From Sternotherus odoratus (Eukaryota; Chordata; Testudines; Kinosternidae), in NCBI GenBank assembly GCA_032164245.1, contig JAVMKO010000001.1, positions 76,195,892-76,259,891 on the forward strand: 64,000 nt of DNA, written 5' to 3'. Shown here one piece after another: positions 22,422 to 36,700 of the stretch. The translations under genes and the position numbers were made by a program. The notes beneath the pieces are model-generated. The model saw only the letters and a list, made by a program, of their open reading frames with translations, did not search any database and was not told where the DNA came from. Positions within the stretch are counted from its first letter, which is position 1. Every line of letters starts with the position of its first letter.

Positions 22422-25400
22422 ACCACCACACACAAAAAGCGCCTCGCTCTCCCGTCCCCGCCGCGCGGGCGGGCGCTCCCAGGGGCCCCGGGGCCCGAGC
22501 TGCTCCCGTTCCCCGCCGGCCCCGAATACATGCGGGTGGGCTCGGGGGGGAAGCGCCGCCCTGCCCGCCAGGCCACCTGCAGCCGCCCCAGCTCCCCGGT
22601 GAGGTCATATATTCGGCATATAAGACGCCCCCCCTAATTTTGCGAATATTTTGGGGGGTTAAAAAGGCGTCTTATATGCCGAAAAATACGGTAATTGTGA
22701 TTAATTTTTTAATCGCTTGACAGCCCTAATTTTAAGTAAAAAGGCTGGTAAAAGATGTAAAAATCTCCTGAGCTATTCAGTTCCCCCAAAACACAATCTT
22801 GTTTATAGCAGGGACATTTCATTTCATTTCAACAATGATTGAGGCACAACCTTCACTTTGTTGCATCTTAGGGCTGGTCTTCACTACCCACCGGATCGAC
22901 GGGTAGCGATCAGTCTGTTAGCGATCGATTTCTCGCTTTCGGGTGAAGACTTTTATCTCCATGGCATGAACCACTTGTGAATAAGTAGCTCTGTCAATTT
23001 AGAAACATCAAAGGTTAAGAAGACAACCACACCAAGATGTGCTTTTTTCAGAGTAAATGTGTTGATAAAATTGGATTGTCTTTCACAGTGGCCTTTTAAA
23101 CTTGACAAAAGAACAGATAAAATGCTACTATTCTAAGCCTCCACTTCGCAACAAATGTCTTTATTATGTATGTACTATAAAGCTGCTGTGATTTTTTTTG
23201 TGAGACCTTGTAACCTTTGCAAGGTCACAGAAATCCCAAGTGCTTCAAGAAGTGGTATTTGTTATTCAAGCACCAAATCTAGCAAAGTAGATGATCATAT
23301 GTTTAACTTTAAGTATATGAATATACTTAAAGTTAAGGATTTGCTTAAGTGCTTTGCTGGATTGGGTCCTCATTAGGTGTTTGGGCATCAGTAGGTAGGG
23401 CATTATTCCCTCTGACTCATTTTTGTGGCCATGCCCCAAGATGCAGCAAAATGGGCACTACTTCTAGAAAAGCTGTGTTTTGGGTGAGAGAGAAAACCCA
23501 GATACTGACACTTTCTGCAAAAACTACTGTTAACCCTGTTGTCCCAGCCAAATTCTAATTTGGATAGCTGCATTCTTCTACCTAAGTCTCTCTGCAGGTT
23601 TACTTGAAAACATAATTCTTCATTTCCTTGCCTAAAATCTGTTTTGTAGTGGCACTGGCATAAATTGACTAATTAAATTGACAGGTGTTTATGCTACAAT
23701 GGTGGTTGAACAATCACTATGAACTAGTCTGCAAAGTACAGTAGATCCTCAGGGTTACGAATGCCTTGTGAATGAAGGTTGTTCTTAACTCTGAAATGTT
23801 TGTAACTCTGAACAAAATGTTGTTCTTTCAAAGTTCATGACTGAACATTGACTTAATACAGCTTTGAAACTTTATTATGCAGAAGAAAAATGCTGCTTTT
23901 AACCATCTTAAGGTAAATGAAAGCAGCCTTTTTAAACTTGCCTTTTTAAACTTCCCCTTTATTTTTTTAATAGTTTACATTTAACACTGTAACACACTTT
24001 CTTGTCTTGTGCTTTCTTGTCTCTGCTGCTGCCTGGTTGCATACTTCTGGTTCCAAACGAGGTGTGTGGTTGAAGTCAGTTCGTAACTGTTGTTTGTAAC
24101 TCTGAGGTTCTACTGTACTTTAGGAGGCTTTTGGAATGAAAGATACTATGAAGATATAAAATTACTGTTTTTGAGCACTGTTGGCTGTGCTGCAATGTTA
24201 TTGCATTACTAGCTCAAGCATGAAGGAAAGAGATATGAAGCAAAGATGGACAGCTAAATATTTTAAATGTGGGAAACCTATCAGTTTTTAAAAAAACAAA
24301 AAAACCATTCTAATTTAAAAACTAACAATAACATCAATAGAGTGAATTCATAATTACCATTACTACCATTGCTAACGTATATAAGAAGGGGGAAGCATCA
24401 GAATTGTAAGTGACTTGAATGGTCCAATTACATGGACATTCTTGGCTACTTGATAATTTTGATACAAATGCAAAATTGTTTGTTAACCATCTTTCTTCCT
24501 TTTACATTTGCGCATTTGTGATGTAAAATGCAACAATTCTTTTAAATGGAATCTATTACGTTACAAAGTGTGAATCACAGAAATTGGAGATGTGAGGTCT
24601 GGGGAAAGAAAAAACTAGTCAGTGCCACAAAATAGTATTCTTGGAATTGTCTTTGCAATAGGCTTTTGGGTTTTGGAGTTGTTGTTTTTTGTTTTTGGTG
24701 GAGATGGATTGGAGCTTAGTTCCTGAGAGCCAAGCTTTGGATCCAAAACCAACAAATCTTTCTCTTAGCTCAAATTATATTTTATATTACAGATTTATTT
24801 TGAGTATGGAGTATCTAGTCCATCTCCCTGATGTTACCCTCTTTATCATGGCATATCAGATTTAATTATGTCTGAATCAGACTTGACAGTTATGCATTTA
24901 GGCTCAGTTATTTCCAATTCGAGCTTTCAGCGTCTTCCCTCAACAGATTTTTCCATTGGCAAAACAAGTCTTAAAGTTAGAAAGCAGCTCCTAATATCTA
25001 ACCTGGATCCTCTCTGCTGCAGTTTAATCTCACTTAGTATTTTGTTGTATACACTTCCTGATTAATATAACTAATTGCTCTTGTTTTTCTCGCTGAACTC
25101 TTTTGGAGGTTGTCTGTCTCTTTCTCTTTAGTTCAGTGATGAAAAGAAATTGATGAGCTTTCACCAGAATTTGCAGGATATCACAGAAGATCAGCTCAGT
25201 CTAGCATCTATCCACTATATGCGGTCCCACTACCAAGAGGCTATTGATATCTACAAACGAATACTGCTTGATAACCGGTAAGTGTATCTTTTTCTCTTCC
25301 CCTCCATTCTCAGCCTCACTGCAGTATCTTTGATGAATTTGTGTTTCCATTCCATGTAGTTGCTTGGCTTCTGGAAGCTTAGGTGGTATCGACACTTTTG

Positions 25401-28400
25401 TGTCTTTCCCTCTGTGAGAAGGGGACAATGCAGCCATCTCCATTTTGTCACTGGAATCAGAACTGTTACACTAATAAGGCAAAAGGGGAATGTGTCCATC
25501 CCAATCCTCCTTTTTGACCTGCTTTGTTCTGGGACCTCCTCTCCTGTTTCTTATGAAATGCTACAGAATTACAAGCAGAACAGAATATGTTCGGAGTGTG
25601 TCTTACCCATAATAAAAAGCATGTACATGTCTTTTTTGTTTTGTTTTTGTTTCACTGATTGCCTGGCTGGTCCTGATTTTTAGTTGCTGAACTTGCTTCC
25701 ACCTCAGCCTTCATAAGAAATCCTCATTCTTTTTGTTTTTATTCAAGTGATCCTGTGTGTCGTTTTGAGCTCTGAGGATTCTTTCCATTCCCATTTATCC
25801 TGTTATAGTCCCTGTCCCAGGATTCCACATTATAGCCACCAACCTCAGCCAGGAAGTAGATAAGAAACCAAACCTCTGGAGATGTTGCTATTGAGCAGCA
25901 CAAGGCATGTGTTTTCCCCCAACCACATCTTCACAGTCAGTTTTCAGTGTGCTGCCTATGTAATATTCTCTAGGTGCTGCTGGCCTGGGAAGCAGGGTCC
26001 AGCGTCAAAGGAAGGCTTTGGCAATGTATAAACTGCTATTCTGGAACAGGTCAATGGTCTTTTGTCTCTGACAGTGTGTAATACAAAATGCTTCAGAGAA
26101 AGCTGAAACACCTCCATAAAGCATTTCATTGTGTAATTCTGTGCTTTGGGAGGAAATTTCAGCCTGACAGTCCCTAGGCTATGATCAGTTTATGCCCTGA
26201 AACATAAAGATCAATAACCTTTGTGAGACAAGGTTGGTGAGGTAATATCTTTTATTGGATAAACTTGAGACACAAGCTTTTGAGCTTACACAGAGTTCTT
26301 CAGGTCAGACAACAGAAGTCAGTTCAATAAAAGATATTACCTTACCCACCTTGTCTCTCTGATATACTACAACTGATATGGCTACCAAAATGCCTGCATA
26401 CAGTAACCTTTGTAATAGTTATCTTACAAATCGTTTAAAAACAACAACAAGGAGTACTTGTGGAACCTTAGAGACTAACCAGTTTATTTCGGCATAAGCT
26501 TTTGTGGGCTATCGCCTGCTTCATTGGATGCACAGAATGGAACACAGAGAAGTAAGATGTATATATACACACAGAAAAGGTGGAAGTTGGCATACCAATT
26601 CTAAGTGGCTATTTAATTTAGATGAGCTATTATCAGCAGGAGAAAAAAAACTTTTGTAGTGATAATCAAGATGATCTATATCAGACAGTTGACAAAAAGG
26701 GGTGAGGATACTTACCATGGAAATAAATTCAATTTGTGTAATGACCCAGCCATTCCCAGTCTCTGTTTAACCCTAAGTTGATGGTATCCAATTGGCAAAT
26801 TAATTCCAGTTCAGCAGCTTTTCCTTGGAGTCTGTTTTTGAAGTTTTTCTGTTTTAAGATTGTCACCTTCCATGTTAAGTATCCTTCCACCTTTTCATGT
26901 TTTTCTGTGTGTAAATATACATCTTACTTCTGTGTGTTCCATTCTATGCATCTGATGGAGTGGGCTACAGCCTACGAAAGCTTACGCTGAAATAAATTGG
27001 TTAGTCTCTAAGATGCCACAAGTACTCCTCTTTTTTTCTTTTTCTTTTTTTTTACAGATACAAACTAACATGGCTGCTACTCCTGAAACCTTACAAATTG
27101 TTGTTACTGCAAATGTTATTCTTATTCCTGTAATGTTTAGTCCCTTTTGGCTTGATATCATGCAAGAGTGAGTTTCACAAGTTAATTGTACATGACCTAA
27201 AAGTAAATACTGACATTAAAGAAATCTTTTTGAAGTTTTGTATGCATGCAATATACTTGGCAAAGGAAAACAGTCAAATTGCCTTGTATACATTATGTGG
27301 ATGAACCTTAGTTCGTCAGTCTAAATAAAATGATTGCATTCTCTTTTACATTCCTTCACATGGGGTTATCACCAATTCCCAAAATAAGCAGCCCCAAATT
27401 TCATAGGTTATTCTTGTATGCACTAGTGCTTGGAAGAACTAGCTCTTGTTTCACCCTCATGATGTTGGATAATGTGTTGTAACACTGACTTAGTACACAT
27501 TGAATCATGGTTTCCGTGCGTGACAGAGTAATGTCTTCATATATGCGATGTCACAATACAATTACTTCCTCCTGTGGGACAAATGCAGTTGGCATCCCTG
27601 CGGAAACAACCCTCAATAGTTTTGGGCTTGTCTGTAGGAGAAGCTGAATCCAGAAAGTCACATATAAGGCTGTTCTCAGGAACTCAATATTTGTTGTATT
27701 TGTAAAGGATTACACGGGAAGGTGAGGAAAAGTCATAGCAGACTAATATTCCTTTTCAGCACCATTTTCTGGTAGGAGATGAATGCCTCTGTGAACTCTT
27801 CCTCTTTTGCCTTTCAGGGAATACCTGGCTCTCAACGTATATGTGGCTTTATGTTACTACAAACTGGACTACTATGATGTGTCACAAGAGGTGCTGGCAG
27901 TTTACCTTCAGCAAGTTCCTGACAGCACCATAGCTCTTAACCTCAAGGCTTGTAACCACTTCCGACTTTACAATGGCAAGGCTGCTGAGGTATCTATTGG
28001 AAAGACTTTCTGGCTTGTCAGTCTCATTTGATGTCCCATGCAAGTTTCTTTTCCCTGTTGTGTTATCTGCCTTATACTTAATCACAGTTATTGACAAATG
28101 GCCTTTTATCATGTTCGTATCCTCCCCCAAAGGATATCACCTCTCTATAGTCCTCATATTGTTGAACACTTAGGTTTTCTGTTTGCATGCTGGTCTTTCC
28201 ATTTTCCCAGTGCAAGTTTTGCTTTAATTTTGTATGAATTATCCATTTGCAGCAGTCATCACAGTAAAGGGCGGGGGGAGTGTGTTTGTTTTCCTCCACC
28301 AACCCAGCTCATCACAGCTGGAGTTGCCTCCTGTCAGTTTCAGATGTGGTGTGGATCTGCACTTGTGGGGGTATTTTTTGCTAAACTTTTTATATGTATA

Positions 28401-31400
28401 ATATTTGATTTCAGGCAGAACTCAAGAGCCTGATGGACAGTGCCTCGTCATCTTTTGAGTTTGCTAAGGAGCCCATTAAACACAATCTGGTGAGTAATGG
28501 ATTCATCTAAGGCTCTAAGCTATGAATCTCAAATTGGGGTCTGCAGAGCTTTTCTTGATGTACCACCATTAGGAATTAAGCAGTTGGAGGTGGGGTGTTA
28601 AGAGGTGATATGAATCCATAAGAGTCACCATGTGTAAGCAATGGAGGCAATCTAATCAAAACATTTCCACTTTTATTTAATCAGTTTCATTTTCTGATGC
28701 TTTCCTTGTCTCTGTGCCAGATTCAAGACAAGAACCTGCATTCTTACCCCCTCTTTATACTTTGTCTTCTGGGGCAAAATTGTTGCATACCACCATTCTG
28801 GTATTTTTACATTGTCATGGCTTGTTACCATGTCATGCAAAAATGTTGCTTTATCCTCAGGGATATGTTAGGATGCCTCAAATGTCTTGTGAGCTTGTCC
28901 TTGCAAGATATTTGGGATTAGGCTTGGCAAGCCACTCAACTGACTGCCTATTTGATCATGGTCAAATATTTGTCATATATTCCAGCAATAATTTTTTGAT
29001 ATAGATGGCAGCCTATCTTTTTGATTGCATCATGGTGCCATTCTTTCATTCTTTCGAACTTCATTTAATTGTATTTCACATTTTTTGAGTTAAAATACTT
29101 CAGTTAAATACTTTGTTTTTTGTAATTAGGCATAAATATCTATCTAAGGCTAAGCCTGTTGGAGAACAGAAAGTCTTACTCATTTTGTTATTGTTCTAAT
29201 AAATCAGTGCTTTAAAATATTTGACCATTTTTGATGTTGTTTGACCAGTTATTTTTGGATTGATCAAATCCCCAATCCTACTTAAACAGCCCAGTCAAAA
29301 TCAGGACTTTAGTGCAAAAATCAGATTGGGTGAGGATCCTGAACAATTTTGTCTAACTATGGTACAATGTCAGTGGAATTAAAATGTCTCAAGGTAATAG
29401 TCTCTTTTTGCAAGTTCAGGATCCTCACCCAATCTGATTTTTGCACTAAAGTCCTAGGAACTCATGGTGGGCACATACTAAGGCAAAGTCAAAATATTTG
29501 TGTTTGAAGTAGGAGATATACTGATCATCTGGCAGCATTCCGCTCCAGTGATTTTATTGCTACTCTGTTGAATGATTGATTGTAGTAGTTTGCTTTTATT
29601 TGATGTTGTCGAGTTGCTCAGATTGGTGTGCTCACTGGATGGAAGAAGGCAAGGACATCTGGTATGGGTTTTAACCAGTCCACGACCTTATTAGTCAAAT
29701 TATGTCCAAAGGTCACATTGGAGGACAGCCCAGCATGATCACTTGCTCTCCATTAATCCTTTGCCAATTCTTAGAGGCTCCCTCTGCTGGGGATGCTAAT
29801 CATCATATTAGGAGGGAGTCTACATGTCTCCAATGGCCTGCTAGCATCCCTCCTCCTTTCCGGGATTGAGGCAAGAGGGGGCCTGGACCCCATAGCCAGC
29901 ACCACCATCAAGTGCATTGGTGGGGTGGTTCCCCAGGATAATGTCCTGACCCCTGGTTATCATTTTCCCCTAGGGCAGTGGTTCCCAAACTGGGGTTTGT
30001 GAAATGTGACAGGGGGTTCTTGGGAAAAACTTCCCTAATGGCAGACAGAGTTGTTCATAGGGACCCCAGGCAGCATGGGGCCAGCAGCCCAGAGCCCCTG
30101 GACTTTCAAGAGCTAAGCAGATCAAAGCAAGCATATCTGTCTATCACACTGAGGAGATTTAAACTTCAAGACTCCTTATAAGAAATGGAAATGGAGTTGG
30201 ATATTGTTTTTAAAATTTGTGACAAAGCTCCAAGTCTATACTTGTGGGTCCTGCGTTTCCTGGTGGATTTCACTAGCCTCAGAGGCTCACTATGACCCTC
30301 CACGTGGCCCTTTTCTCTCTCAAGACAAGGTCACAGCCTATTGAGCCATTTTCATCATAAGCCAGTGAGGAGAAGCTATCCTTCCTGGCACAGTCTCTGT
30401 TGTCACAGTGATTAAGGGGAGGTAGAAAGTGGGGAGCCCGGGCCCTCCCTCTACTCCAGGCTCCAGCTCAGGAACCCTAATAGTATCAGCTAAGATGGCT
30501 GACCTTTTAGCCACAAAACACAATGCAATTCCCTGGGCTACTTCCCCACAGCAGTCCCTGCTTCTTCAAACTCCACTTCGCCCTTACCTCAGGGCCTCCT
30601 TCCTCATGTATGATATGTTGTCTACCACTCAGTCTCACCAACAGCACAACCTCCTCTCACAGCTCCTGACATCCATCCTGACTAACTGGGAGGGTTTTTA
30701 ATTGGTTTCAGACAGTCCCTGATTGGGACACCTGAAGCCAATCAGGCTAGTTACTTCTACTGCTTTCTAGAAGGTTCCAATGGTACCAAGGATTTGTTTA
30801 GTCTGAGACTAACATATTTATTCCCTAGCACTTTCCTATAGCCATCTGGCCTTGCCCCATCACAAATTATTATGGAGAACAAGTTTAAGCTTTGTTATAA
30901 CATTGTTTGCTTGGACTGCTCAAGACCTGAATGCTTGTGTAGGAGGAACTCTTTGAGTTGGCTTCTTAAATACCTATATATTGTTTCACATCTGATACTC
31001 ATTGAAACATAGGAGCCTTGTCTTACAACAAGCTTATTCAAAGTGATACAAGCTATGAAAGTGAGATCTTGGAAGAGTGTTGCCATTTTCATAATGTAAT
31101 AAAAATACTGTTGTTATAACCATACAGCTAAGAGTAGCCTATAATTCCTCCTTACCTGTAAAGGGTTAAGAAGCTCAAATAACCTGGTTGGCACCTGACC
31201 AAAAGAAGCAATGGGGACAAAAGATACTTTCAAATTTGGGGGTGGGGAGAGGCTTTGTTTGTGCTCTTTGTGTGTTTTCTTGGAAAAGCAGAAAAGCATT
31301 AGGTCAGAAAATTCCTTCTCCTATAAACCATCCTGTACAAGTCCCTGATATTACAAAAAAAAGAGTAAGTAAACAAGGCAAGGTGAGTTAGATTACCTTT

Positions 31401-33740
31401 TGTTTTTAACTTGTGAATTTTCCCTTCACTAAAGAAAGGTTTATCCCTGGGTTTGTTTTCTTTTCTGTAACTTCAAAACTAAAGCTAGAGGGGGTTCCTA
31501 TGAGTTTTTGCATCTTTTGTTACTCTGTAAAGTTATCTTCCATCCTGATTTTGCAAAGGTGATTTTTTTACCTTTTCTTTAAATAAAATTCCTCTTTTAA
31601 GAACCTGATTAATTTTTCATTGTTCTAAAGATCCAGGGGTCTGGGTCCATGTTCACCTGTACCAATTGGTGAGGATATTATTCTCAGGCCTTCCCAGGAA
31701 GAGGGTGTAGGGCTTGGGGGGATTTTTTTTTTGGGGGGGGGGATAGGGACTCCAAGTGGTCCTTTCCCTGATTCTTTGTCTGAATCACTTAATGGTGGCA
31801 GCATACTGTTCAAGGACAAGGTGGAATTTGTGCCTTGGGAAATTTTTTAACCTAAGCTAGTAAAAATAAACTTAGGGCAGGGCTGGGGAAACTTTTTGGC
31901 CCGAGGGCCACACTGGGGTTCAAAATTTTGTGGAAAGCCAGGTAGGGAAGGCTGGGCCTCCCCAAACAGCCTGGCCCCACCCCCTATCTGACCTCCACCC
32001 ACTTCCCACCCTTTAACTGCTCCCCTCAGAACACCTGACCCTTCCAACCACCACCCCCGGTCAGTGATCTGCAGGATGGCGTGGACTGCACCCTCAACAA
32101 GTTTGCAGATGAACTAAACTAGATACACTGAAGGGTAGGGATAGGATACAGAGGGACCTAGACAAATTAGAGGATTAGGCCAAAATAAATTTGATGCGGT
32201 TCAACAAGGACAAGTGTAGAGTCCTGCACTTAGGATGGAAGAATCCCATGCACTGCTACAGACTAGGGACCGAATGGCTAGGCAGCAGTTCTGCAGAAAA
32301 GGACCTAGGGGTTATAGTGGATGAGAAGCTGGACATGAGTCAACAGTGTGCCTTTGTTGCCAAGAAAGCTAGTGGCATTTTGAGCTGTATACGTGGGGGC
32401 ATTGCCAGCAGATCGAGGGATGTGATCGTTCCCTTCTATTCAGCATTTGTGAGGCCTCATCTGGAGTACTGTGTCCAGTTTTGGGACCCACACCACAAGA
32501 AAGATTTGGAAAAATTGGATAGAGTTCAGAGGAGGGAACCAAAAATGATTAGGGGCTTGGAGCATATGACTTATGAGGAGAGGCTGAGGGAACTAGGATT
32601 GTTTAGTCTACAGAAGAGAAGACTGAGGGGAGATTTGATAGCTGCTTTCAACTACCTGAAAGGGGGTTCAAAAGAGGATGGATCTAGACTGTTCTCAGTG
32701 GTACCAGATGACCGAACAAGGAGTAATGGTCTCAAGTTGCAGTGGGGAACGCTTAGGTTGGATATTAGGAAAAGCTTTTTCACTAGGAGGGTGGTGAAAC
32801 ACTGGAATGGGTTACCTAGGAAGGTGGTAGAATCTCCTTCCTTAGAGGTTTTTAAGGTCAGGCTTGACAAAGCCCTGGATGGGATGATTTAGTTGGGGTT
32901 AGTCCTGCTTTGAGCAGGGGGTTGGACTAGATGACCTCCTGAGGTCCCTTCCAACCCTGATATTCTATGATTCTATGTGACACTTTTCACATGTCTGGGA
33001 TTATTAGCCCTAATATTTTTGTATAATTAAAGCAAATTGTAATTTTTCCATCTGTATTCCCCTTGCAATTTCAGTTCAGTTCATATATTACCTAACTTGC
33101 TCAACATTATGTGTTGTTACTTTGAACTGTTGTATAGTCGATGTGTTCTGCTCCAGGAATAGTTACCATTTACTGATGGGTTAAGTATTTTTTGTAAAGT
33201 GCTTAGAGATTTCTCAGGATAAAGACAGTATAAAATGTGAGATGTTTATAGTTATTAATAAACAAGGGGTCCAGCTAATGCTGAATCCGTTGATTAGAAC
33301 ATGTCATTACTGTCAAAATTTCAAGAATGATTGTGAGACTACAGACTGGAACACTCTGTAGGATTAACAAGATGGATGCTTTCTTTCTCTTTAGGTTGTA
33401 TTCCGAGGAGGGGAAGGGTCTCTGCAGGTTCTACCACCTCTGGTTGATGTTATTCCTGAAGCGAGATTGAACCTGGTAATTTACTATCTCCGGCAAGGTA
33501 ATGAAATCTCCCTCTGTCTCTCTCTTAGATGCAGGGATTAGAAACTTTTTTTTCCCCGTGACATCTGCTCATCATCTCACAATTAGCTTTCTTCAAATGG
33601 ACAACAGCAGTCTTTTCACTGTTTCATCTGCTGTCCTAGGGTAAATAAGCTAATGTCTTACATACTTTCTTGACTTCTGAAGTAAGACCATTTGCAAAGG
33701 GTTGAACAAATCCACTTCAGCAGAAGATCAGAGCTTTTTT

Positions 33741-33771
<31 letters not shown>

Positions 33772-36700
33772 CACTAGTGAGACACATCCCCTTAAGCCTG
33801 CTAAAATGCTAAAAATGTACGCAGGATTGTCATTCAGGCAATCAAAATTTATTTATGCAAATATGGCACAGACCGGCTGTAAAAAAAAAAAAAAAAAAAA
33901 AAAAGGGGGACCAGAAACGAGGCTGCAGTTTGCGAACAAGACAATCTGTTCCACACACATTTGCCAACTGTTGAAAACTGTAGGTAGATTCCCCAGGCAG
34001 CAATAGTTTCTTGTGTTTCCAAGTCATTTCCATCTTTGCTTTGGGCTCCTTTTGTATTTTTTATTGGGTACAATGCCTCCCTCTCTCCTCATTCTTGTCA
34101 CCACTGTATTTCTCCGTTCAGAAGTGAATTGATTAATGATTTGGCATTAACTGCAGGAAAACTATGTAATGGGATATGTTGATCACTTTTCCACTCATTG
34201 ACTTCCTTATTCATGGTATTTCATCACCTCTGCATGACTAATTATTTAGAGCAGTGTACTTAAAAGCAGTAGATGTTATCTCCTTTGTCTTTATGGGTTA
34301 GTCCCATGCATTCTGTTTTATTGTATTTCAAAGGGGGTTGCAGTAATGTTGACTGTTTCAGCTAGTAACCTTTACCATTTTGTCACTTAGCTGTATAGAA
34401 TTGGTGCTGGTCAATGAAAAGTTATATCCACATAGCTGTCTTTCAGGGGTGTAAAAAATCAACCCCCCCCCATAGTGATGTAGTTAACCAACCTAACTCT
34501 AGTATAGGCAGTGCTAAATCGATTATAGTCTCTTGGGGATGTGAATTAACTACAGAGATGAAGAACCCATCCTGTTGCTGTAGTAAGTGTCTTCACTGAA
34601 GCGCTACAAGTGCCATAGCCATGGTTAAATTGGTTCTTTTTAGATGAAAGAAACAAAACTGATATCCCCACAAAATTCAAAATAATCAGAAAAACCTTAG
34701 ACTTCTCACCTAAGGAGCAGAAAAAACCCACACCCTAAACTTTACATACTAATACATGCATCAAGGCATTTGAGTGGTTATAAAAGTATTAAAAGAAAAA
34801 GCTCTATAGGTCTTTTCTAGCTAATTATATTGATTCTGAAGCTTGATATACCAATTTTTAGTAACTATTTATGCCATGGCAATAAGGTTATTGAAATGTA
34901 ATCCCTTTATCAGAGGACTTGTCTCAAATGAGTTTTCTGCTGGCTCCTCAATTGCATCCTAGCCTATCCCGGTGTCTGCACATCCGGCTGGTACTCCGCT
35001 TCATTACTTGAGCTGTGACAAATTTTAGTACATAGATGTGCTCTCTTTTCCTATTGCCATAAATGGATATAGCTCACTTATGGTACATACTATACAGAAG
35101 GACCTCTTGAATATCATTTTGCTAATCCACAAGCCCTTAAATTCTCACAAAAATGGCAATTTCACCTGATTTCTCATCAGAGATGTAATACCAGATATCT
35201 GCAGTAAGATCTCACATTAAGACTTCATTACTTTTACAAATTGTATTAAAATGCATGTAATAATGAACCAATAATACTTGGTATTTAAGAACAAAGTATT
35301 TAAAAAAATTATTGGCCGCATATGTACCTAAGTACCTCATGAGTATGTGAAGCTTGATTTATTTTATAGTGTTTTGAAGATGTAAAAGTGGTATAATTTT
35401 ATACAATGAAGTATCATTAACGTTAACTTGTACTTGTCAAAATACATGAACAGAATATGCTGTTCTGTAGTACCTTAGTTTAAAAACAATAATAATTCTT
35501 TGCTTAATAATTATCAATACCTGGTAATTTGCAATAATTATCAAGACCTGGTTACTAGTGTGAATTACGGTAACTTTGCTGGGTAATTGTGTGACAGAAG
35601 AGCCCTGCACTAATGTATACAAATGAAAGGATGGAGTTAAGATGTTCTAAGACTGGATCCTTTTTTTTTTTTTAAATGTACTTTTTTTAGTAAATAACTT
35701 TTGTATGCGAGTAAAATTCTTTAACTTTTGCACTAACAGTACTTTTTACATGGGAGAACTAGGATCAGATACACTAATTTGCCAAATGTTGAGGTATTAA
35801 TGATGAAACTATAAAGTCTGTATTCAGAAGCATCTAACCCAGTCTTGCCCTGAGGGAGGAATAAACGTGTTGGGGGAGACAGGAGTATGAGGGATTTATT
35901 ATCTTGACCTTGTACTATTGAGAAGTCATTCACTGGACTATGAACAAGGGGTCAAGTGATCTCTGTATTAGGGAAAATGTAGTAATACAGAAGCTATTAC
36001 TCAAACCATATTTGTTATACAGAAAGCCACCACCAGTAAGGTATAAATTTACACAGATTTATAGTCCCCTTACTCCTCCCCTTCAAATGCTTTATCTATC
36101 TGTGACTGGGTAAAGGAATGTTGTGGAGGATGAGTGGTCTGTCTGAATACAATTCACTGTGGTTTGTCATGCATGTATCTTCTGGTATTTCAGATGATGT
36201 GCAGGAGGCTTATAACCTGATTAAGGATCTGGAACCTACAACTCCACAGGTAATTTGAGACTTATGGCATGGTTACTTAGAGAGAGTTTGTAAATTGTGG
36301 TAGAATCTGCCATGTCCAACCCAGTACTCTGAGGATTCATCCCCTTTAACACCCTGCATTCATCCTTCCACTATCTTTCACCAGTGCTAAAGCTTTGTAT
36401 GTGTGAAATATATACATATATACATGCTTGTTTTTTATTTATCATGTTTATTATGGTAGTGTGTAGTGGCCAGTGGAAAACAGGGTCCTATTGTGCAAAT
36501 GTAAATGCACTGTACAAATGTGGAATAAGAGACCATCCCTAACCTGAAGAGCTTACAGTCTAAATAGTTACAGAGTCCTGTGGCACCTTAAAGACTAACT
36601 AAAGTATTGAAGCATAAGCTTTCGTGGGTTAATGATTTCGTGATTAACCCACGAAAGCTTATGCTTCAATACTTTAGTTAGTCTTTAAGGTGCCACAGGA

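Larger units (their letters stand above)
19026..22728. mobile_element. 3.7-kb hAT-like element with nested insertions
   Basis: Termini TAGAGCTGTTGATTAATCG and the complement of TAGGGCTGTCAAGCGATTAA lie between direct repeats ATTTTAAG (19018-19025 and 22729-22736). Subterminal GATTAATC motifs repeat at both ends. Without the nested LTR element (19826-21519) and MITE (22317-22691) the element is about 1.6 kb. Its scrambled interior encodes no transposase I can follow. Confidence 0.85.

Noticed and set aside
32191..32892. A 233-codon open frame that might be a host gene
   Set aside because: Its sequence is the CR1 ORF2 C-terminus and it is followed by the CR1 3' end with ATTCTATG repeats.
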